Positions 33,901 to 41,853 of a DNA stretch of 64,000 nucleotides are shown here, one piece after another. A program made the position numbers and the translations under genes. Origin of the DNA: Ceriagrion tenellum (Eukaryota; Arthropoda; Insecta; Odonata; Coenagrionidae). The notes below the pieces were generated by a model. The model was not told the DNA's origin, did no database searches, and saw only the letters and a list, made by a program, of their open reading frames with translations. Every line of letters starts with the position of its first letter. Within the stretch, counting starts at the first letter, position 1. Where the stretch lies: NCBI GenBank assembly GCA_963169105.1, contig OY720633.1:35728795-35792794 (forward strand). The letters are read 5' to 3'.

Positions 33901-35362
33901 TAGTTAATTTGATGGTTGCCATGCTCTTGTATTGGTGGTTTTTAATCTAGTATTGCACATCACAAAACAAGCTGATTTTAGCAAATGGTTGAGAATATTT
34001 GTCTCACTCTACCCCCTCATTTATTACCTAGCATGGAAAGAGATTTTGATTCAAGAAGGCTATTCTTAGAGTATAAAATCAAATTTCTGTGATTCTATAC
34101 TCGATAAGTTTATTCTTTGTGTCATTTACTCTGAACCATGCTACTTCTAATGCACTAATTTAAACAGGATGGAGCATTTTAGATGTCACATAAAGTTTTA
34201 AATGAAAACTCAAACGATGTATGTGCTTTGAGTCTTGGGTGAGACAGCTAAAATATACTGGAAAGAGAAAAGTAATTATCTTTTAAAAACTATTTTTCTC
34301 TTTCCTGGAGCATATATTTACGCTCAAGTGAAAGAGGTAACTCCTCAAGTCCTGTAGAGTGATAAAAAAGCAAATTTTGATTGAGCAAAATATCAATCAA
34401 TGATTTCAAGGTTAATATCTGAATTTACATAATTAACTTCAAGAGGATTATTTAGCCCATGAAAATGAGTTAGAATATTTTAGTACAATCCACACATGCA
34501 CTGAGTGATGAATGATTAAAATTTAATAGCAATATGTCACCAAGGCCAAAATGCTGTGATTTTTTTCTGCATGAACTGTCCCAAAAGAACTTCAGATTAT
34601 CTTTTAGATAAGAAAGTTGAATCTGGGAAACAATAATTCTACATTTCACCATCCTGATAATTCATGGCTACATTTGCTACGAAGGGGAGTGGCAAGGAAA
34701 AGTTTGACCTATGTCAATGATAATGGTCCTAAGAGGCAATTCAATAGATTCATAAACCCAGGTCGGTGGATGCCATTGCCTGAGTAACTAACGTCGGATG
34801 ATCCATTTGAACTACAGATTGCCACAAATGTGATTACACGTAGATAACAAAATTGCTGTTTCACATTGCAGTTACTCTCTAAACAAATACTTGAACAATC
34901 ACGGCAAAAGTACTTCCCAACTAGGATTTTACAATTAAATAAGTCATAATATCATGCTGTCAATAGGCATTGGTAAGTAGTCTACAAAAAGAAAACTAAC
35001 CAACTCAAGTACCGACCTGCTAAACTCATCGGCCGGCCACCAGCAAACCGGCTTTCGATACATACAATGAATTGATAGTAGGAAATTCCCAATGACGACT
35101 TATTGAGTTGATACTTATCTTATATAAGCTGCGAAAACTAAATTTCTATAAGGAAACCATTTAAATCTGACAAGCCAATTGCCTCTTCAGCCAACGAATG
35201 ACAACACACTTATAAATAATTACCTCGACAGCTGATATTAAGCGTAATTTTTTCCGCCTTTCTGGCATTGAGTAGCTCTTGGACCATTGGTATATCCCCA
35301 TGCCTAGCACTGTACAGGAGTATTTCTTGTAATTCCATTTCTGTTCTATCTTCGAAAATCAT
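12793..35362 (-). CDS. OSBPL1A: Oxysterol-binding protein-related protein 1 (ORP1L-type), N-terminal part, 7 coding exons
   Basis: Exons on the minus strand are 35362-35224, 30364-30204, 26748-26551, 26069-25925, 25337-25192, 21836-21615 and 12912-12793. All junctions are GT-AG and the phases agree, giving 377 uninterrupted codons. The product has two ankyrin repeats, a linker, a third ankyrin pair and the start of a PH domain, in the order known for vertebrate ORP1L. Recognisable stretches are KSNFGWTPLHLASYFGH, DAQGNTCLHCASYRGHKEV and the PH-domain strand VLERGVLTYYG. ORP1L is a late-endosomal sterol sensor: the ankyrins bind Rab7, the PH domain binds phosphoinositides, and the C-terminal ORD binds cholesterol. 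The FFAT motif and ORD (including EQVSHHPP) are absent from the window and should lie left of position 1. Introns 1, 2, 5, 6 and the open intron 7 hold most of the transposons described here. Confidence 0.9.
13231..13435 (+). repeat. Gypsy 5' LTR
   Basis: Begins TGTGGTGACTGTCTGC and ends GTTCACCAAA, pairing with 17442-17646. It contains AATAAATAAACAAG near its middle, a possible polyadenylation region. Confidence 0.9.
13526..17368 (+). pseudogene. Gypsy gag-pol remnant
   Basis: Gag begins with MAPTGEDTASV near 13526 and shifts frame near 13740 into SPEQRMRQLLEQEQLGDRRP, a mag-lineage Gag motif. The protease active site FLVDTGSDLCVF is at about 14385. RT (about 15000-15420) shows FSIIDLVKAYQQIPVHP, and the catalytic box reads VYTDN where YxDD is expected. 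RNase H (15600-16040) has FMDASSTAVGAVLQQ and TDHKPL. Integrase (about 16540-17220) has ITTDQGRQFES and YHPSANGMVERFHR. Stops and frameshifts split it into at least seven pieces. Confidence 0.88.
17442..17646 (+). repeat. Gypsy 3' LTR
   Basis: Begins TGTGGCGACTGTCTGC. It is the same length as the 5' LTR with scattered substitutions, several of them at CpG sites (CGACGC versus CGACGCA-type changes). Confidence 0.9.
18204..18296. repeat. 31-bp tandem repeat, three units
   Basis: Units at 18204, 18235 and 18266 each follow CAATGGGACATGC...CCCTATAGGTCTT with substitutions. The last unit runs into the TTAA target of the piggyBac element. Related CCCCATTGA pieces lie just upstream at 18150-18200. 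Confidence 0.85.
18893..20620 (+). pseudogene. piggyBac transposase, frameshifted by a small insertion
   Basis: The likely start is MAPKRKMTDVDIENE. The longer upstream frame from 18695 is not needed. An acidic N-terminus is followed by the DDE_Tnp_1_7 domain: first Asp in LAVDEVIVLFKGR, second in KLFMDNFCSSP. Near 19930 the frame is lost at a 75-bp insert and resumes as MKRGDLRVSVRN with AWKDKREV. The third catalytic site reads YVNKGD where GGVDxxD is expected, so Asp is replaced by Asn. The C-terminal Cys-rich finger (CRVC...CKICDVGLC) is in yet another frame at about 20500-20620. Inactive. Confidence 0.88.
19933..20007. mobile_element. 75-bp insertion within the piggyBac gene
   Basis: Flanked by a perfect 7-bp duplication AGACGCT (19926-19932 and 20008-20014). 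The 82 added bases shift the transposase frame by one, which matches the frame change seen. It contains CCTGCCACACACCCTCGTGG, closely similar to 57748-57765. It may be a 5'-truncated SINE. Confidence 0.8.
20932..21614. other. ORP1 intron 6, unique part
   Basis: AT-rich, no coding or repeat signal recognised between piggyBac and exon 6. Confidence 0.5.
21615..21836 (-). CDS. OSBPL1A: ORP1 coding exon 6 (PH domain core)
   Basis: 222 nt, 74 codons, phase 0 at both ends. The acceptor is attcag|GCTGTA and the donor is CAG|GTATGA. It encodes the PH strand VLERGVLTYYGSRADAW, the KRRGCKCLDSGARVILPP segment, then SSFTFRFSDGTMHRLSVVD. Cysteine and lysine spacing resembles RQGCKHLTQAVCTV of vertebrate ORP1. 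Confidence 0.9.
22518..24792 (-). mobile_element. Second, older piggyBac element
   Basis: TTAA at 22514-22517 and 24793-24796 frame a minus-strand piggyBac gene. The proposed ends CCCCTCGAGCTGG and CCTGTTAGGCAGG match only partly, so the boundaries are tentative. The left end holds a subterminal inverted repeat (GCTGGAATTTAAATACC against GGTATTTAATTTTCAGC). It sits in ORP1 intron 5. Confidence 0.6.
22850..24526 (-). pseudogene. piggyBac transposase remnant
   Basis: The N-terminal acidic region starts at 24526 (MAGCHGVSYGSSE). Then FGQEVMDMIVRETNRYAE and EEELYVVFGIIMLMGIVQKP appear, the first catalytic Asp in ICIDESLTLWRGR, the second in CVWMDNYYNSPALAK, and the Asp pair in AMGGVDVEDQKL. A finger remnant with GRHFIEN follows near 23000. 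All catalytic acids are kept, but stops and frame changes break the gene into six or more pieces. It is a different family from the 18300 element. Confidence 0.85.
25192..25337 (-). CDS. OSBPL1A: ORP1 coding exon 5 (linker and first PH strand)
   Basis: 146 nt, residues 215-263. The acceptor is tttttag|GCC and the donor is TGG|GTAGGT. It encodes TALEMARDAQMRQVL, then KTATRFEGQLVKRSRFLGWK. The second piece is the first beta strand of the PH domain (GxLxKxSRFxGW) and matches ORP1 rather than other ORPs in having ankyrins directly upstream. Confidence 0.9.
25925..26069 (-). CDS. OSBPL1A: ORP1 coding exon 4 (third ankyrin repeat)
   Basis: 145 nt, residues 167-214 plus one base. The acceptor is tttcag|TTAAAG and the donor is AGAG|GTAAGC. 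It carries NCVDAQGNTCLHCASYRGHK followed by VAVLLLQNGIDTSIRNNR, a clear ankyrin repeat equivalent to NCSDQLGNTPLHCAAYRAHK of vertebrate ORP1. Confidence 0.92.
26551..26748 (-). CDS. OSBPL1A: ORP1 coding exon 3 (ankyrin end and linker)
   Basis: 198 nt, residues 101-166, phase 0 at both ends. It finishes the second ankyrin repeat (LVLVLLGRGADVSVANGEGL). It then encodes a charged helical linker (TTEARRREEALLAAARQGD) corresponding to the vertebrate segment that ends in LEELLLAAAREGK. The donor is ATG|GTGAGT. Confidence 0.9.
27385..27540 (+). repeat. 5' LTR of the small Gypsy element
   Basis: Begins TGTAGTGTCCTAAAAC and ends GAGGCACCACA. It is nearly identical to 28542-28693, suggesting a fairly recent insertion. 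Confidence 0.9.
27565..28169 (+). pseudogene. Gypsy integrase C-terminal fragment
   Basis: Starts in the middle of the integrase core (EHRFVTALWPQANGEIER, where the final catalytic Glu sits). After a shift it continues as PPGELMFGRPFRSKLPAFQT and ADRKRNAIPSPIKIGDEVML, the GPY/F-side of the domain. The upstream part of pol is deleted. Confidence 0.85.
28542..28693 (+). repeat. 3' LTR of the small Gypsy element
   Basis: Begins TGTAGTGTCC after a short purine run (AAAAAATAAGGTGA), a possible polypurine tract. It has a four-base deletion and a few substitutions relative to the 5' LTR. Confidence 0.9.
28699..30203. other. ORP1 intron 2, proximal part
   Basis: Apart from the TTCCCTGAC cluster, no gene or element was recognised. 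Open frames here are short and have no family resemblance. Confidence 0.45.
29732..29833. repeat. TTCCCTGAC motif cluster
   Basis: Four near copies of TTCCCTGAC at about 29743, 29764, 29791 and 29811, ending in CACCACCCTG. Similar AATTTCCCTGACC occurs at about 29230. Such runs resemble the ends of some DNA transposons, but no matching opposite end was fixed. Confidence 0.5.
30204..30364 (-). CDS. OSBPL1A: ORP1 coding exon 2 (ankyrin repeats 1-2)
   Basis: 161 nt, residues 47-100. The acceptor is cttttag and the donor is GAG|GTGACT. It encodes a canonical ankyrin repeat (GWTPLHLASYFGHLTVVEML, then HGADINAINDAGDTALHKAAF). The residues match the Rab7-binding ankyrin region of ORP1L. It ends in phase 0 and joins exon 3 at DLVLVLL. 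Confidence 0.92.
30825..31131 (+). mobile_element. tRNA-type SINE copy 1, 307 bp
   Basis: Flanked by an 11-bp TSD AATATTAATAA (30814-30824 and 31132-31142). The 5' part has a box A-like GTGGCTAGAGTACTGGC and a box B GGTTCAAATCCC, as in RNA polymerase III tRNA-derived SINEs. The 3' end is the short repeat ATCCAATCCAATAC. It is reverse-complementary to the insert at 32264-32564. Confidence 0.88.
32190..32658 (+). mobile_element. Non-autonomous piggyBac (MITE) with a nested SINE
   Basis: TTAA at 32186-32189 and 32659-32662. The left end CCTTTAAATGCC and right end GGTGTTTACAAG parallel the element at 18300, and the same two direct repeats (GCCAATATTGGC, GCCAATTTTGGC) follow. Without the SINE it is about 160 bp. 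Most differences from the 18300 element are CpG to TpG or CpA. Confidence 0.88.
32264..32564 (-). mobile_element. tRNA-type SINE copy 2, inside the piggyBac MITE
   Basis: Flanked by an 8-bp TSD TTTTGGCT (32256-32263 and 32565-32572). It is the reverse complement of the SINE at 30825 along its full length, including the box B equivalent GGGATTTGAACCC on the plus strand. It was inserted after the MITE. Confidence 0.9.
33553..33792. mobile_element. hAT-type MITE, 240 bp
   Basis: Starts CAGGGGTGGCCAATCC and ends GGTTGGCCACCCCTG, inverted. The inner ends ACGGCCCGC and GTGGCCCGC also mirror each other. Flanking 8-mers GTATAAAT and GTTTAAAC agree at six of eight positions, consistent with a decayed hAT TSD. 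No coding sequence. Confidence 0.85.
33801..35223. other. ORP1 intron 1, unique part
   Basis: AT-rich with no recognised element after the hAT MITE and before the exon 1 donor. 31143-32185 and 32663-33544 are similar. Confidence 0.5.
35224..35362 (-). CDS. OSBPL1A: ORP1 coding exon 1 (start codon, first ankyrin helix)
   Basis: Encodes 46 codons plus one base, then a GTAATT donor. The first in-frame ATG (35362-35360) gives MIFEDRTEMELQEILLYSAR. The second ATG (35338-35336) aligns better with the start of vertebrate ORP1, so the true start could be either. Residues LLYSARHGDIPMVQELL form an ankyrin-like helix pair. The split glycine codon joins exon 2 as ISCR-G-KNKSNFGW, like the vertebrate junction. 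Confidence 0.85.
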
Positions 35363-35948
35363 CCTGCTTGTCTAATGTTCGTTCAAGTCATGCTTAGCAG
35401 GATTTAAAATTGATATTATATGTTAGGAGATATTCCAGAGCACTTAGCTAGGCATACTGATAAGGGGTGCATATGGAGATCATGTGATTGGCAGTAATTG
35501 CCATTTCCTCCTCGAAAGTAGCTTTAAACGTCAACGACAAACTATGTAAAACAATGCCTTCCGCAATTCTTGGTCAAGATGAAGCTGTAGAACAAGGAAG
35601 TGGCACATCAAGACACCAAATTACACGCAATACAGATTTTGCGAAAGTTACACAACCACAGTTCCCTAAAAACACGGCAGGCTAGAACAATAATATACTG
35701 TACTGCTAAAATTATCATATACAAGTTAAGAAAAAAAGAAAAACGAATAAAGCATCATAGTACGCATTTCATCTGTCGGATGGAATTTGAGTTGTATTTT
35801 TTAGATTTTTTGCTTGTTTACCTTTGAGCCTTTGGAAATATGTTGTTGGTGAATTTGTGGGTGTGGCCACGGGTACTTTCAATCCTGGTGCACATTCCAT
35901 CTATATAACTTCATTCATATCTTACGATAAATGTTCGCATGAGGACAA
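35363..35948. promoter_or_regulatory. Shared 5' region between divergent ORP1 and CEP19
   Basis: 586 bp separate the two start codons, so one bidirectional promoter or two overlapping ones must lie here unless unseen 5' exons exist. A TATATAA at 35902-35908 lies about 40 bp before the CEP19 ATG and is a possible core element, with no experimental support. No coding potential was recognised. Confidence 0.5.
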
Positions 35949-36579
35949 ATGTCGATGGAAGGTGAAGTATCAATTGTGCCTTTACGCCTTGGAATAAGAT
36001 TCTCCCCACCGGCACTTGTGTATGTTTATGAAGGGAGATCAGTTAATTCTACAATGCCAAGTGCTCTAAGACGTAGGATAATGCCTGTAAGAGATTTTTT
36101 TCAGTCTTCTGATATTGAATCGACTGCCAAAACGTTATTGGAGAGGCATGGAAAGCATCTATTTTTCAATGTACCAATTTCGATAGTTTGCAAAATGTTA
36201 CGACTTCTTAAGGAACACAAAAATGTAAGATCTGTTTTTTTACTTCTGCAACGTTCTTTTTAATTACTTTTTGAGTACATCATTCTTTGCATAATAATAT
36301 GCTCCTGAATAGGGAGTGGATTTAAAGACAGCCCTGGAGATAGTCGATGAAGAAGCAAATGAATTACAGAGAATTGCGGATATGCTGAAGAAAACAGACG
36401 ATAGTTATCGAAGAGCTGTTCATTCCTCAAATGAAAATAGTGGGAATGAGATGGAGGACCCAGTAAAATTGCCTGATGAGACGAAAAGGGAAGTTCAAGA
36501 GTTAGACGTGGAAAATACGTGGGATGATGATGACGGAGAATACTCACTCGAATTTCCATTAGATAAAATAGCAGCGTAA
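35949..36579 (+). CDS. CEP19: Centrosomal protein CEP19 homologue, two coding exons
   Basis: Exons 35949-36224 and 36313-36579 join in phase 0 (AAAAAT|GTAAGA donor, tgaatag|GGAGTG acceptor), giving 180 residues against 167 in human CEP19. Diagnostic matches are LGIRFSPPALVYVYE near residue 14, RRRIMPVRDFFQSSDIESTA near residue 41, and the acidic end WDDDDGEYSLEFPLDKI, equivalent to YDIEVEFP of human CEP19. In vertebrates CEP19 sits at the mother centriole and ciliary base, is recruited through FGFR1OP/CEP350, and recruits RABL2 to start intraflagellar transport entry. The gene is divergent from ORP1. The first of two in-frame ATGs was chosen (M-S-M), and the second, two codons later, is equally possible. 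Confidence 0.88.
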
Positions 36580-37154
36580 ATTATTTGAGGTTCCAGTATC
36601 ATGAAATGCGGTTTGAAGCCGTAAACAATTGACAGAACTCAGTACATGTATTGAGAGCCATTAAGGTTTAAAAGTCACTGTGAGATAGATTGAGAGCCAC
36701 TTTGGTTCAGTACTGCGATACTGGGCTTTATTTTTCTGAAATGTATGAGAGCTTTAGTTGCTAATGCCATAATTTCTATAAGAATGCGGAATTGTTCTTT
36801 TTAAATGTGAGCGAATGTTCATATTAAGTTGTCGTTTAAGTGTAATTATCCAAGTATTTGTAATGTAATAATCTAAATATTTTGTATATTTCTCTTCATG
36901 TACCATGTAGATAAGGAAAGAAACCACATCTCTTGTTTATTCAATTACATTTTAGTCATATTTTACATAATGTGTTGGGATTATTTATTCATATGTGCGG
37001 ATGAAGTCCCAAGTCACAATGAAAAATTTACATATATAATATCATCAAATGCATGTACATAGTCATTTGAGTTTACTAATGAGCTCTGCTCACCTAGCTG
37101 GTGAGCTCTATTTTATCTCAAGTATTAAATTATGAAATACCTTATATAATTATA

Positions 37155-37160
37155 AATAAA
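37155..37160 (+). terminator. Candidate CEP19 polyadenylation signal
   Basis: AATAAA about 575 bp after the CEP19 stop, just before the broken edge of a Gypsy element. An ATTAAA lies some 30 bp upstream. The 36580-37150 interval has no other gene and would be the 3' UTR. Confidence 0.35.
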
Positions 37161-37162
37161 TG

Positions 37163-37836
37163 AAATACCTCCAGTGCAGAGCATATACCGTACGGCAAAC
37201 GTAAAAATTTGTAGCGACCCCGAGGTGTATTGAAGGTGCAGAATTCGGAACTTGTCTCACTAACAATAAGCTAAATTTGACAAAAACCTTGTGAAGCATC
37301 AAGTACACGAAAATATTTGGCATTGGCATCCAGTATGTTATTTCATCCAAGGTTGGAAGGGGATAATGTTCTCTCCTATTTGCCTTATTCTAATCCTGTA
37401 GATCTAGGCATAATCTGAGGCTACCACTTGCTTTGTGGACAAGTACTAAAGAATTAACCCATTCAGTAGGGTGTTTTATTTTTTGTATAATTTTAAGACT
37501 CACCAACGAGTCTAACTCCTTTTTTAAAGAAACCCTTGGAGCAACTGGAACCTTGCGAGGAGCATGTACCACAGGTTTAGCATCTGGCTTAAGGAGAATT
37601 TTATATTCTCCTGGCTGTTCTCCTATGCCAGTGTAGCATTCAGGGTACTTACTTTTCAATCGTGAGAGAAGAGCCTCTGCCTTGGTTTCTACAGCATTTA
37701 CTCTCCAGATCAGGTTCAAGTGTTCACATGCTGTCAGACCCAAGACAGGGGATGCCCTAGTGCTATCTACAACATAAAATTCCAATACATGAATTCTATT
37801 ATTGTGCTCACATTTAAAAAAACATTTCCCCTGGAA
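37163..37836 (-). pseudogene. Gypsy protease end and partial RT
   Basis: GKCFFKCEHNNRIHVLEFYV leads into VLGLTACEHLNL, then the linker KPVVHAPRKVPVA and RT fingers IQKIKHPTEWVNSLVLVHKA. After one shift, DEITYWMPMPNIF and FLRLPYGICSA follow. The RT catalytic loop is missing because the element ends here. Confidence 0.82.
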
Positions 37837-38010
37837 AGGAATAATTATAATGATTTATTTGTCCAAAGATCACATTTTCACATAATATAAGACACGTCAA
37901 GACGATGTACGTACAAACAAAATACAATAACAAAAACATGAAGCAATTGGCAAGAATGTCATGTTAAGTACAAGGACCACAATACAGATAATCATTTACT
38001 TATTAAAAAG

Positions 38011-39340
38011 TCAGGTCGATTTGTCATGTAAATCTTCATTTACAGAGTAAAACAATTTCTCCTGAAGGCAACTTTGAACATAATGTTTAAAAGCACCCAA
38101 TGATTTTATGTTTTTTGTCCTATTGGGCAGTTTGTTAAATAGTTTGATGCCTGTTTCTTTAGGGCCAGAGCTGGATGCACTAGTCCTAACACTACCTTGA
38201 TGGAGATCTTTTGATCTTCGAGTCTCATGGCAATGGAAATCAGCATTTATAGAGAATTTGGACAGATTTTGTTGAGCATATATCACAGAGTACAAGATAT
38301 ATACACTAGGGAAAGGAAGAATGTTTAAGTTTGCAAAGATGGGTCTGGATGGGGAGCAATATGGCTTTTTAGAAATAATCCTGACTAATCTTTTCTGTAA
38401 TTTGAAAATTTTCACTGCATGCGTGGATGAACCCCAAAGTATTATGTTATATGTCATGCGAGAGAAAAAGATACCATAATAGAGAATTAATAGGACATCT
38501 AAACTAACTGAACTACGTAAAGTTCTCACAAGATAACACACCGAGCTAAGTTTTTTCATGAGTGTGTCAATATGAAGTTCCCAAGAGAGGTTGTCACTGA
38601 GGTGCACACCAAGAAATTTTGTTGAGTTAACATGCTCAATAGTATTATTGTTGAACTTAACAATAAAGTTATTTTCAAATTTTTTATGAGAAAATATTAC
38701 CAACTGAGATTTTTGGGTGTTAAGGCAGAGGTGTTTTTCTTTACACCAGGTATACTAATTGATTTGAAATAGCATTGGCATTATCAGTCTTTGTAGGGTA
38801 AGTAGATGATGAGAGAAGGAAGTTATTGTCATCAGCATAAAGAAGTAAATTTGAACTAGTTGTGTCAGTGACATGATGAGCCAAATCATTTTTATAGATT
38901 TAGAACAAAATAGGACCAAGAATTGAACCTTGAGGAACCCCAAGTGAACTGTGAGCTACATTTGAGTGGTAGTATGCACCATTTGCAAAGAGAGACACAA
39001 AATTAGTTCGATTAAGAAGGTAAGATTCCAACCATGTGAAAGGTATACCTCTAATACCCAGGGTGTAAATTTTTTTGAGGAGGCGATGTTGATTAACCAA
39101 ATCAAAAGCCTTAGAGAAGTCAAAAAAGATACCCAAGGTATTCTGATTGTTGTCAAGTGAGGTGAGGATGAAGTCTATAGCTTCATAAATTGCTGTGGTT
39201 GTAGATCTACCATGCTGGTTTGGAATGAGTAGTGAATTTTTTTCCAAGAGGGAAACAAGCCTAGTAGCAAAAACCATTTCAGACACCTTAGCCAGTGTGT
39301 TCTGTAATGTAATGGGTCGATAATTATTAATATCATTGGG
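38011..39340 (-). pseudogene. Non-LTR reverse transcriptase, 5'-truncated
   Basis: Starts INNYRPITLQNTLAKVSE and goes on to IFFDFSKAFDLVNQHRLLKK (catalytic Asp) and SSLGVPQGSILGPILF. A stop follows, then LLLYADDNNFLLSSS with the YADD box. The downstream open frame (38703-38011) has KFLGVHLSDNLSW, TYNIILWGSSTHA and NKLPNRTKNIKSLGAFK, the thumb and C-terminal region typical of jockey/CR1-like elements. Confidence 0.85.
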
Positions 39341-39345
39341 ACTTA

Positions 39346-39409
39346 TTATTATAAATAGGTACTATTACCTATAAACTAGGTAATACTACCTATAAATAGG
39401 TACTATAAT
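39346..39409. repeat. Palindromic AGGTA(C/A)TA cluster
   Basis: Repeats of TAGGTACTATTACCTATAA in both orientations directly at the LINE/Gypsy junction. It may be filler made during LINE insertion or a local microsatellite. Confidence 0.6.
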
Positions 39410-39588
39410 AGGAATGTGATCACCCTGGTAATCTACCAGCTTAACCTTACTCTTCAACAACCTTTCTGGACTAAGCTTAAGCTGTTCAAACATAGACCTA
39501 GGCATGCAATTTGTTTGGGCACCTATATCAAGTTTGAAAGTCCATCACTTTCACCTTAGCACTCCATACATTTGTTTGAACATTATGA

Positions 39589-40540
39589 TCAATGGAAGCA
39601 CACAGGTTCACGGACTGCCTTCAGGTCAGGCATATCATTATTGCTTTTATCAGTGGTTAATTCACTCACACTCAGGTCATCCTCATCACTGGATGAAGAT
39701 GATGACGTGTAATCACTACCACGCATTTCGTTTCGACACTTCACTTCCTGAGCGCATTTATTGTGCGCACGACACATTTGCGAAGTGATTCTTTTTCTTA
39801 CACCTACTATAACGCTCTCCATAGGCAGGACACTTGCCACGTTCATGCTTCTTACCACATTATAAGCATTGGAATCTCCATGGTTCCTTTGGTGTGCATG
39901 TCTCCTTCGTTGGAGTGGCATCTTCATCTGGATTTCTCCTCGGCTGCTGCCTCCTGTGGATCATTCTGGCAGCTGACACAGTGTGGACATTGGCATCTTC
40001 TTCATGTTGAAATACCTCTAGTCGTTTGGCCGTGAGCTCAGCATTGCGACAAACGTCCATTGCCACGGGAAGCGTCAAGTCATGGTTTTTTAGGAGACGT
40101 TCTCTCACACCATTGCACTTGATGCCACAAACTATACGATTCTTGATTAGCTCATCTTTCATAGGGCCAAATTCATAACACACAGCCTTTTTTCGTAACT
40201 CTGCCAAATATTCATCAAAAGGTCCCTCCCTTTGATTTGAGGTAAAGAATTTATGCCGTTCGTACAAAGGATTCCTTCGCGGGAGAAAGTAAGAATCAAA
40301 TTTCTCATACACAGACTCCAATGATATCTCCTCATCAGGCGCAAACGTGAAGGTAGTGTATATCTCATCTGCATCATGGCCCATGGAATGAATGAGTAAA
40401 GCAATCTGTCGCTTGGGTGGGAGATTCATATCGTCAATTGCCTCAAAATAAAATTCAAATTTTTGATGCCATCTCTTCCAGTTTTCACTGATGTCGCCAT
40501 CCCTACGGAGTTTCTTCACTGGTTTCAGCAAACCATCCAT
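39589..40540 (-). pseudogene. Gypsy Gag
   Basis: Begins MDGLLKPVKKLRRDGDISEN and runs 226 codons with retrotransposon Gag features (NWKRWHQKFEFYFEAIDDMN, EYLAELRKKAVCYEFG, ELTAKRLEVFQHEEDAN). A shift near 39865 leads into the zinc-knuckle remnant GKKHERGKCPAYGE. The long open stretch suggests this copy is younger than the one at 13231. Confidence 0.82.
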
Positions 40541-40560
40541 GGCCCTTAATTCGACTGCAC

Positions 40561-41853
40561 CATGTTACGTTGTATCACAATGAAAGTCACTAGTTATCTT
40601 TAAGTACAACTTTTGTCTCTGTCTCTGCATCCATGATTATTTTGGCCTGGGAATTAAAATCTCCTGAGAACATCAGTCATCAATCCAATGCAGCACATTT
40701 TGTCAGTTGAAACATTAACCCTGAACCCTTGGTGCATGCTGCATTGCATTCTATTTTAGACAGAGGAAGATTAAGAGGGGTAGGGTGGTCACCCAATAAT
40801 ATCTTGTTAAGTAGGTAAGATGGTGGTCATAAGGTATTTCATGCCCCTGGAAAGTAGAAATACCCTGTACCCCATTACAGAACAATGGCCTTAAGCCGCC
40901 ACTGATCATCAGCTACCATCCAAGTCTGCAAAACAAGCGTCTGTCAGCCTCAAGTGCTCCCAGGGTCCATACATTAGGGCCTTTTCATTATGCTTGTATT
41001 TTGTGTCAATATGCCAGTTACTGTTATTTTTTATGATGTTACTAATGTAGAAGTGGTGGCAGCAGTCCATGAAAAGTGAAGAGAAGGAATGAAATTCTCA
41101 TTATCAAGGAATTGGACTGAGTGACTTTCCCTGGCTAGGAATAGATACTGACTCTCCTTTGTGGTCAGTGTTGTTTTAGATATATCCCATGCATTGACAT
41201 TTTTTTGGGATGAGATGTTACACTTTTGCAAGAAGAGATTAGTATGATTTATCATCCTGCTTGGGCCTTTCTCCGTATGAAAATCGACAGACTATTAAAA
41301 AAAAACAATCTCTCGCTGAAGTCTAGAATTTTAAGAGAATAATTCAATTTATGCATAAAAAACTGCTAATATTTTTAAAAAACCATTAGTAAGAATTTTA
41401 ATTGGGCATTTCCTTACCTGACTGCATTTAGGTAATGGAAAAATGATGTGCTCAGTATTACACTTGAATGTCCCTGTCCATTCACAGCAAACCCTTCAGT
41501 ATAATAGAAGTGTGAAATGCCATAATTCGGCACGCTGTGGCACAGTATTTCTTGAGATTCTGTCAAGTTCTTGTGTGTAATCAACCATGTCAATAAAAAT
41601 AGTATTATAGATATTCTATTTTACAATCAATTAGGACCACCAACAAAAGCCTTAATGGGACCTCACAGTGCTGGGTAAAATTTTTCATGACAATCAATTC
41701 CAAATACTGATTACAACCTGTAGCCACAAAGTGACCCTTGAATCTATTTTTCTCTTTAAAACTCCTGGCTTTTAACACCTGGTACTCTAAATGGTTTTTT
41801 AATAATTAGCACAACATTTGAATTATTTCTCTGTCACAATTGATTTCTCCCTG
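40561..41853. other. Spacer between Gypsy and ZMYM-type hAT
   Basis: The first 100-200 bp is probably the Gypsy 5' LTR (its end reads ACAACGTAACA on the minus strand). The rest has no recognised gene. Confidence 0.4.

Larger units (their letters stand above)
37843..39409 (-). mobile_element. jockey/CR1-like LINE fragment inside the Gypsy
   Basis: Flanked by AGGAAT (37837-37842 and 39410-39415). Joining the Gypsy sides across one copy gives an open protease region (VDYQGDHIP then FQGKCFF). The LINE is 5'-truncated within RT and has an AATAAA-type 3' end near 37850. The 5' junction holds a small palindromic AGGTACTATTACCT cluster. Confidence 0.8.
37163..40560 (-). mobile_element. Truncated Gypsy element, split by a LINE
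   Basis: Minus strand. A primer-binding-like TGGTGCAGTCG lies about 15 bp before the Gag ATG. Gag runs from 40540, protease and RT from about 37800, and the homology stops at about 37163 in the RT palm (LPYGICSALEVF). RNase H, integrase and the 3' LTR are absent. A 5' LTR probably begins above 40565, but no second copy fixes its ends. Confidence 0.8.
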
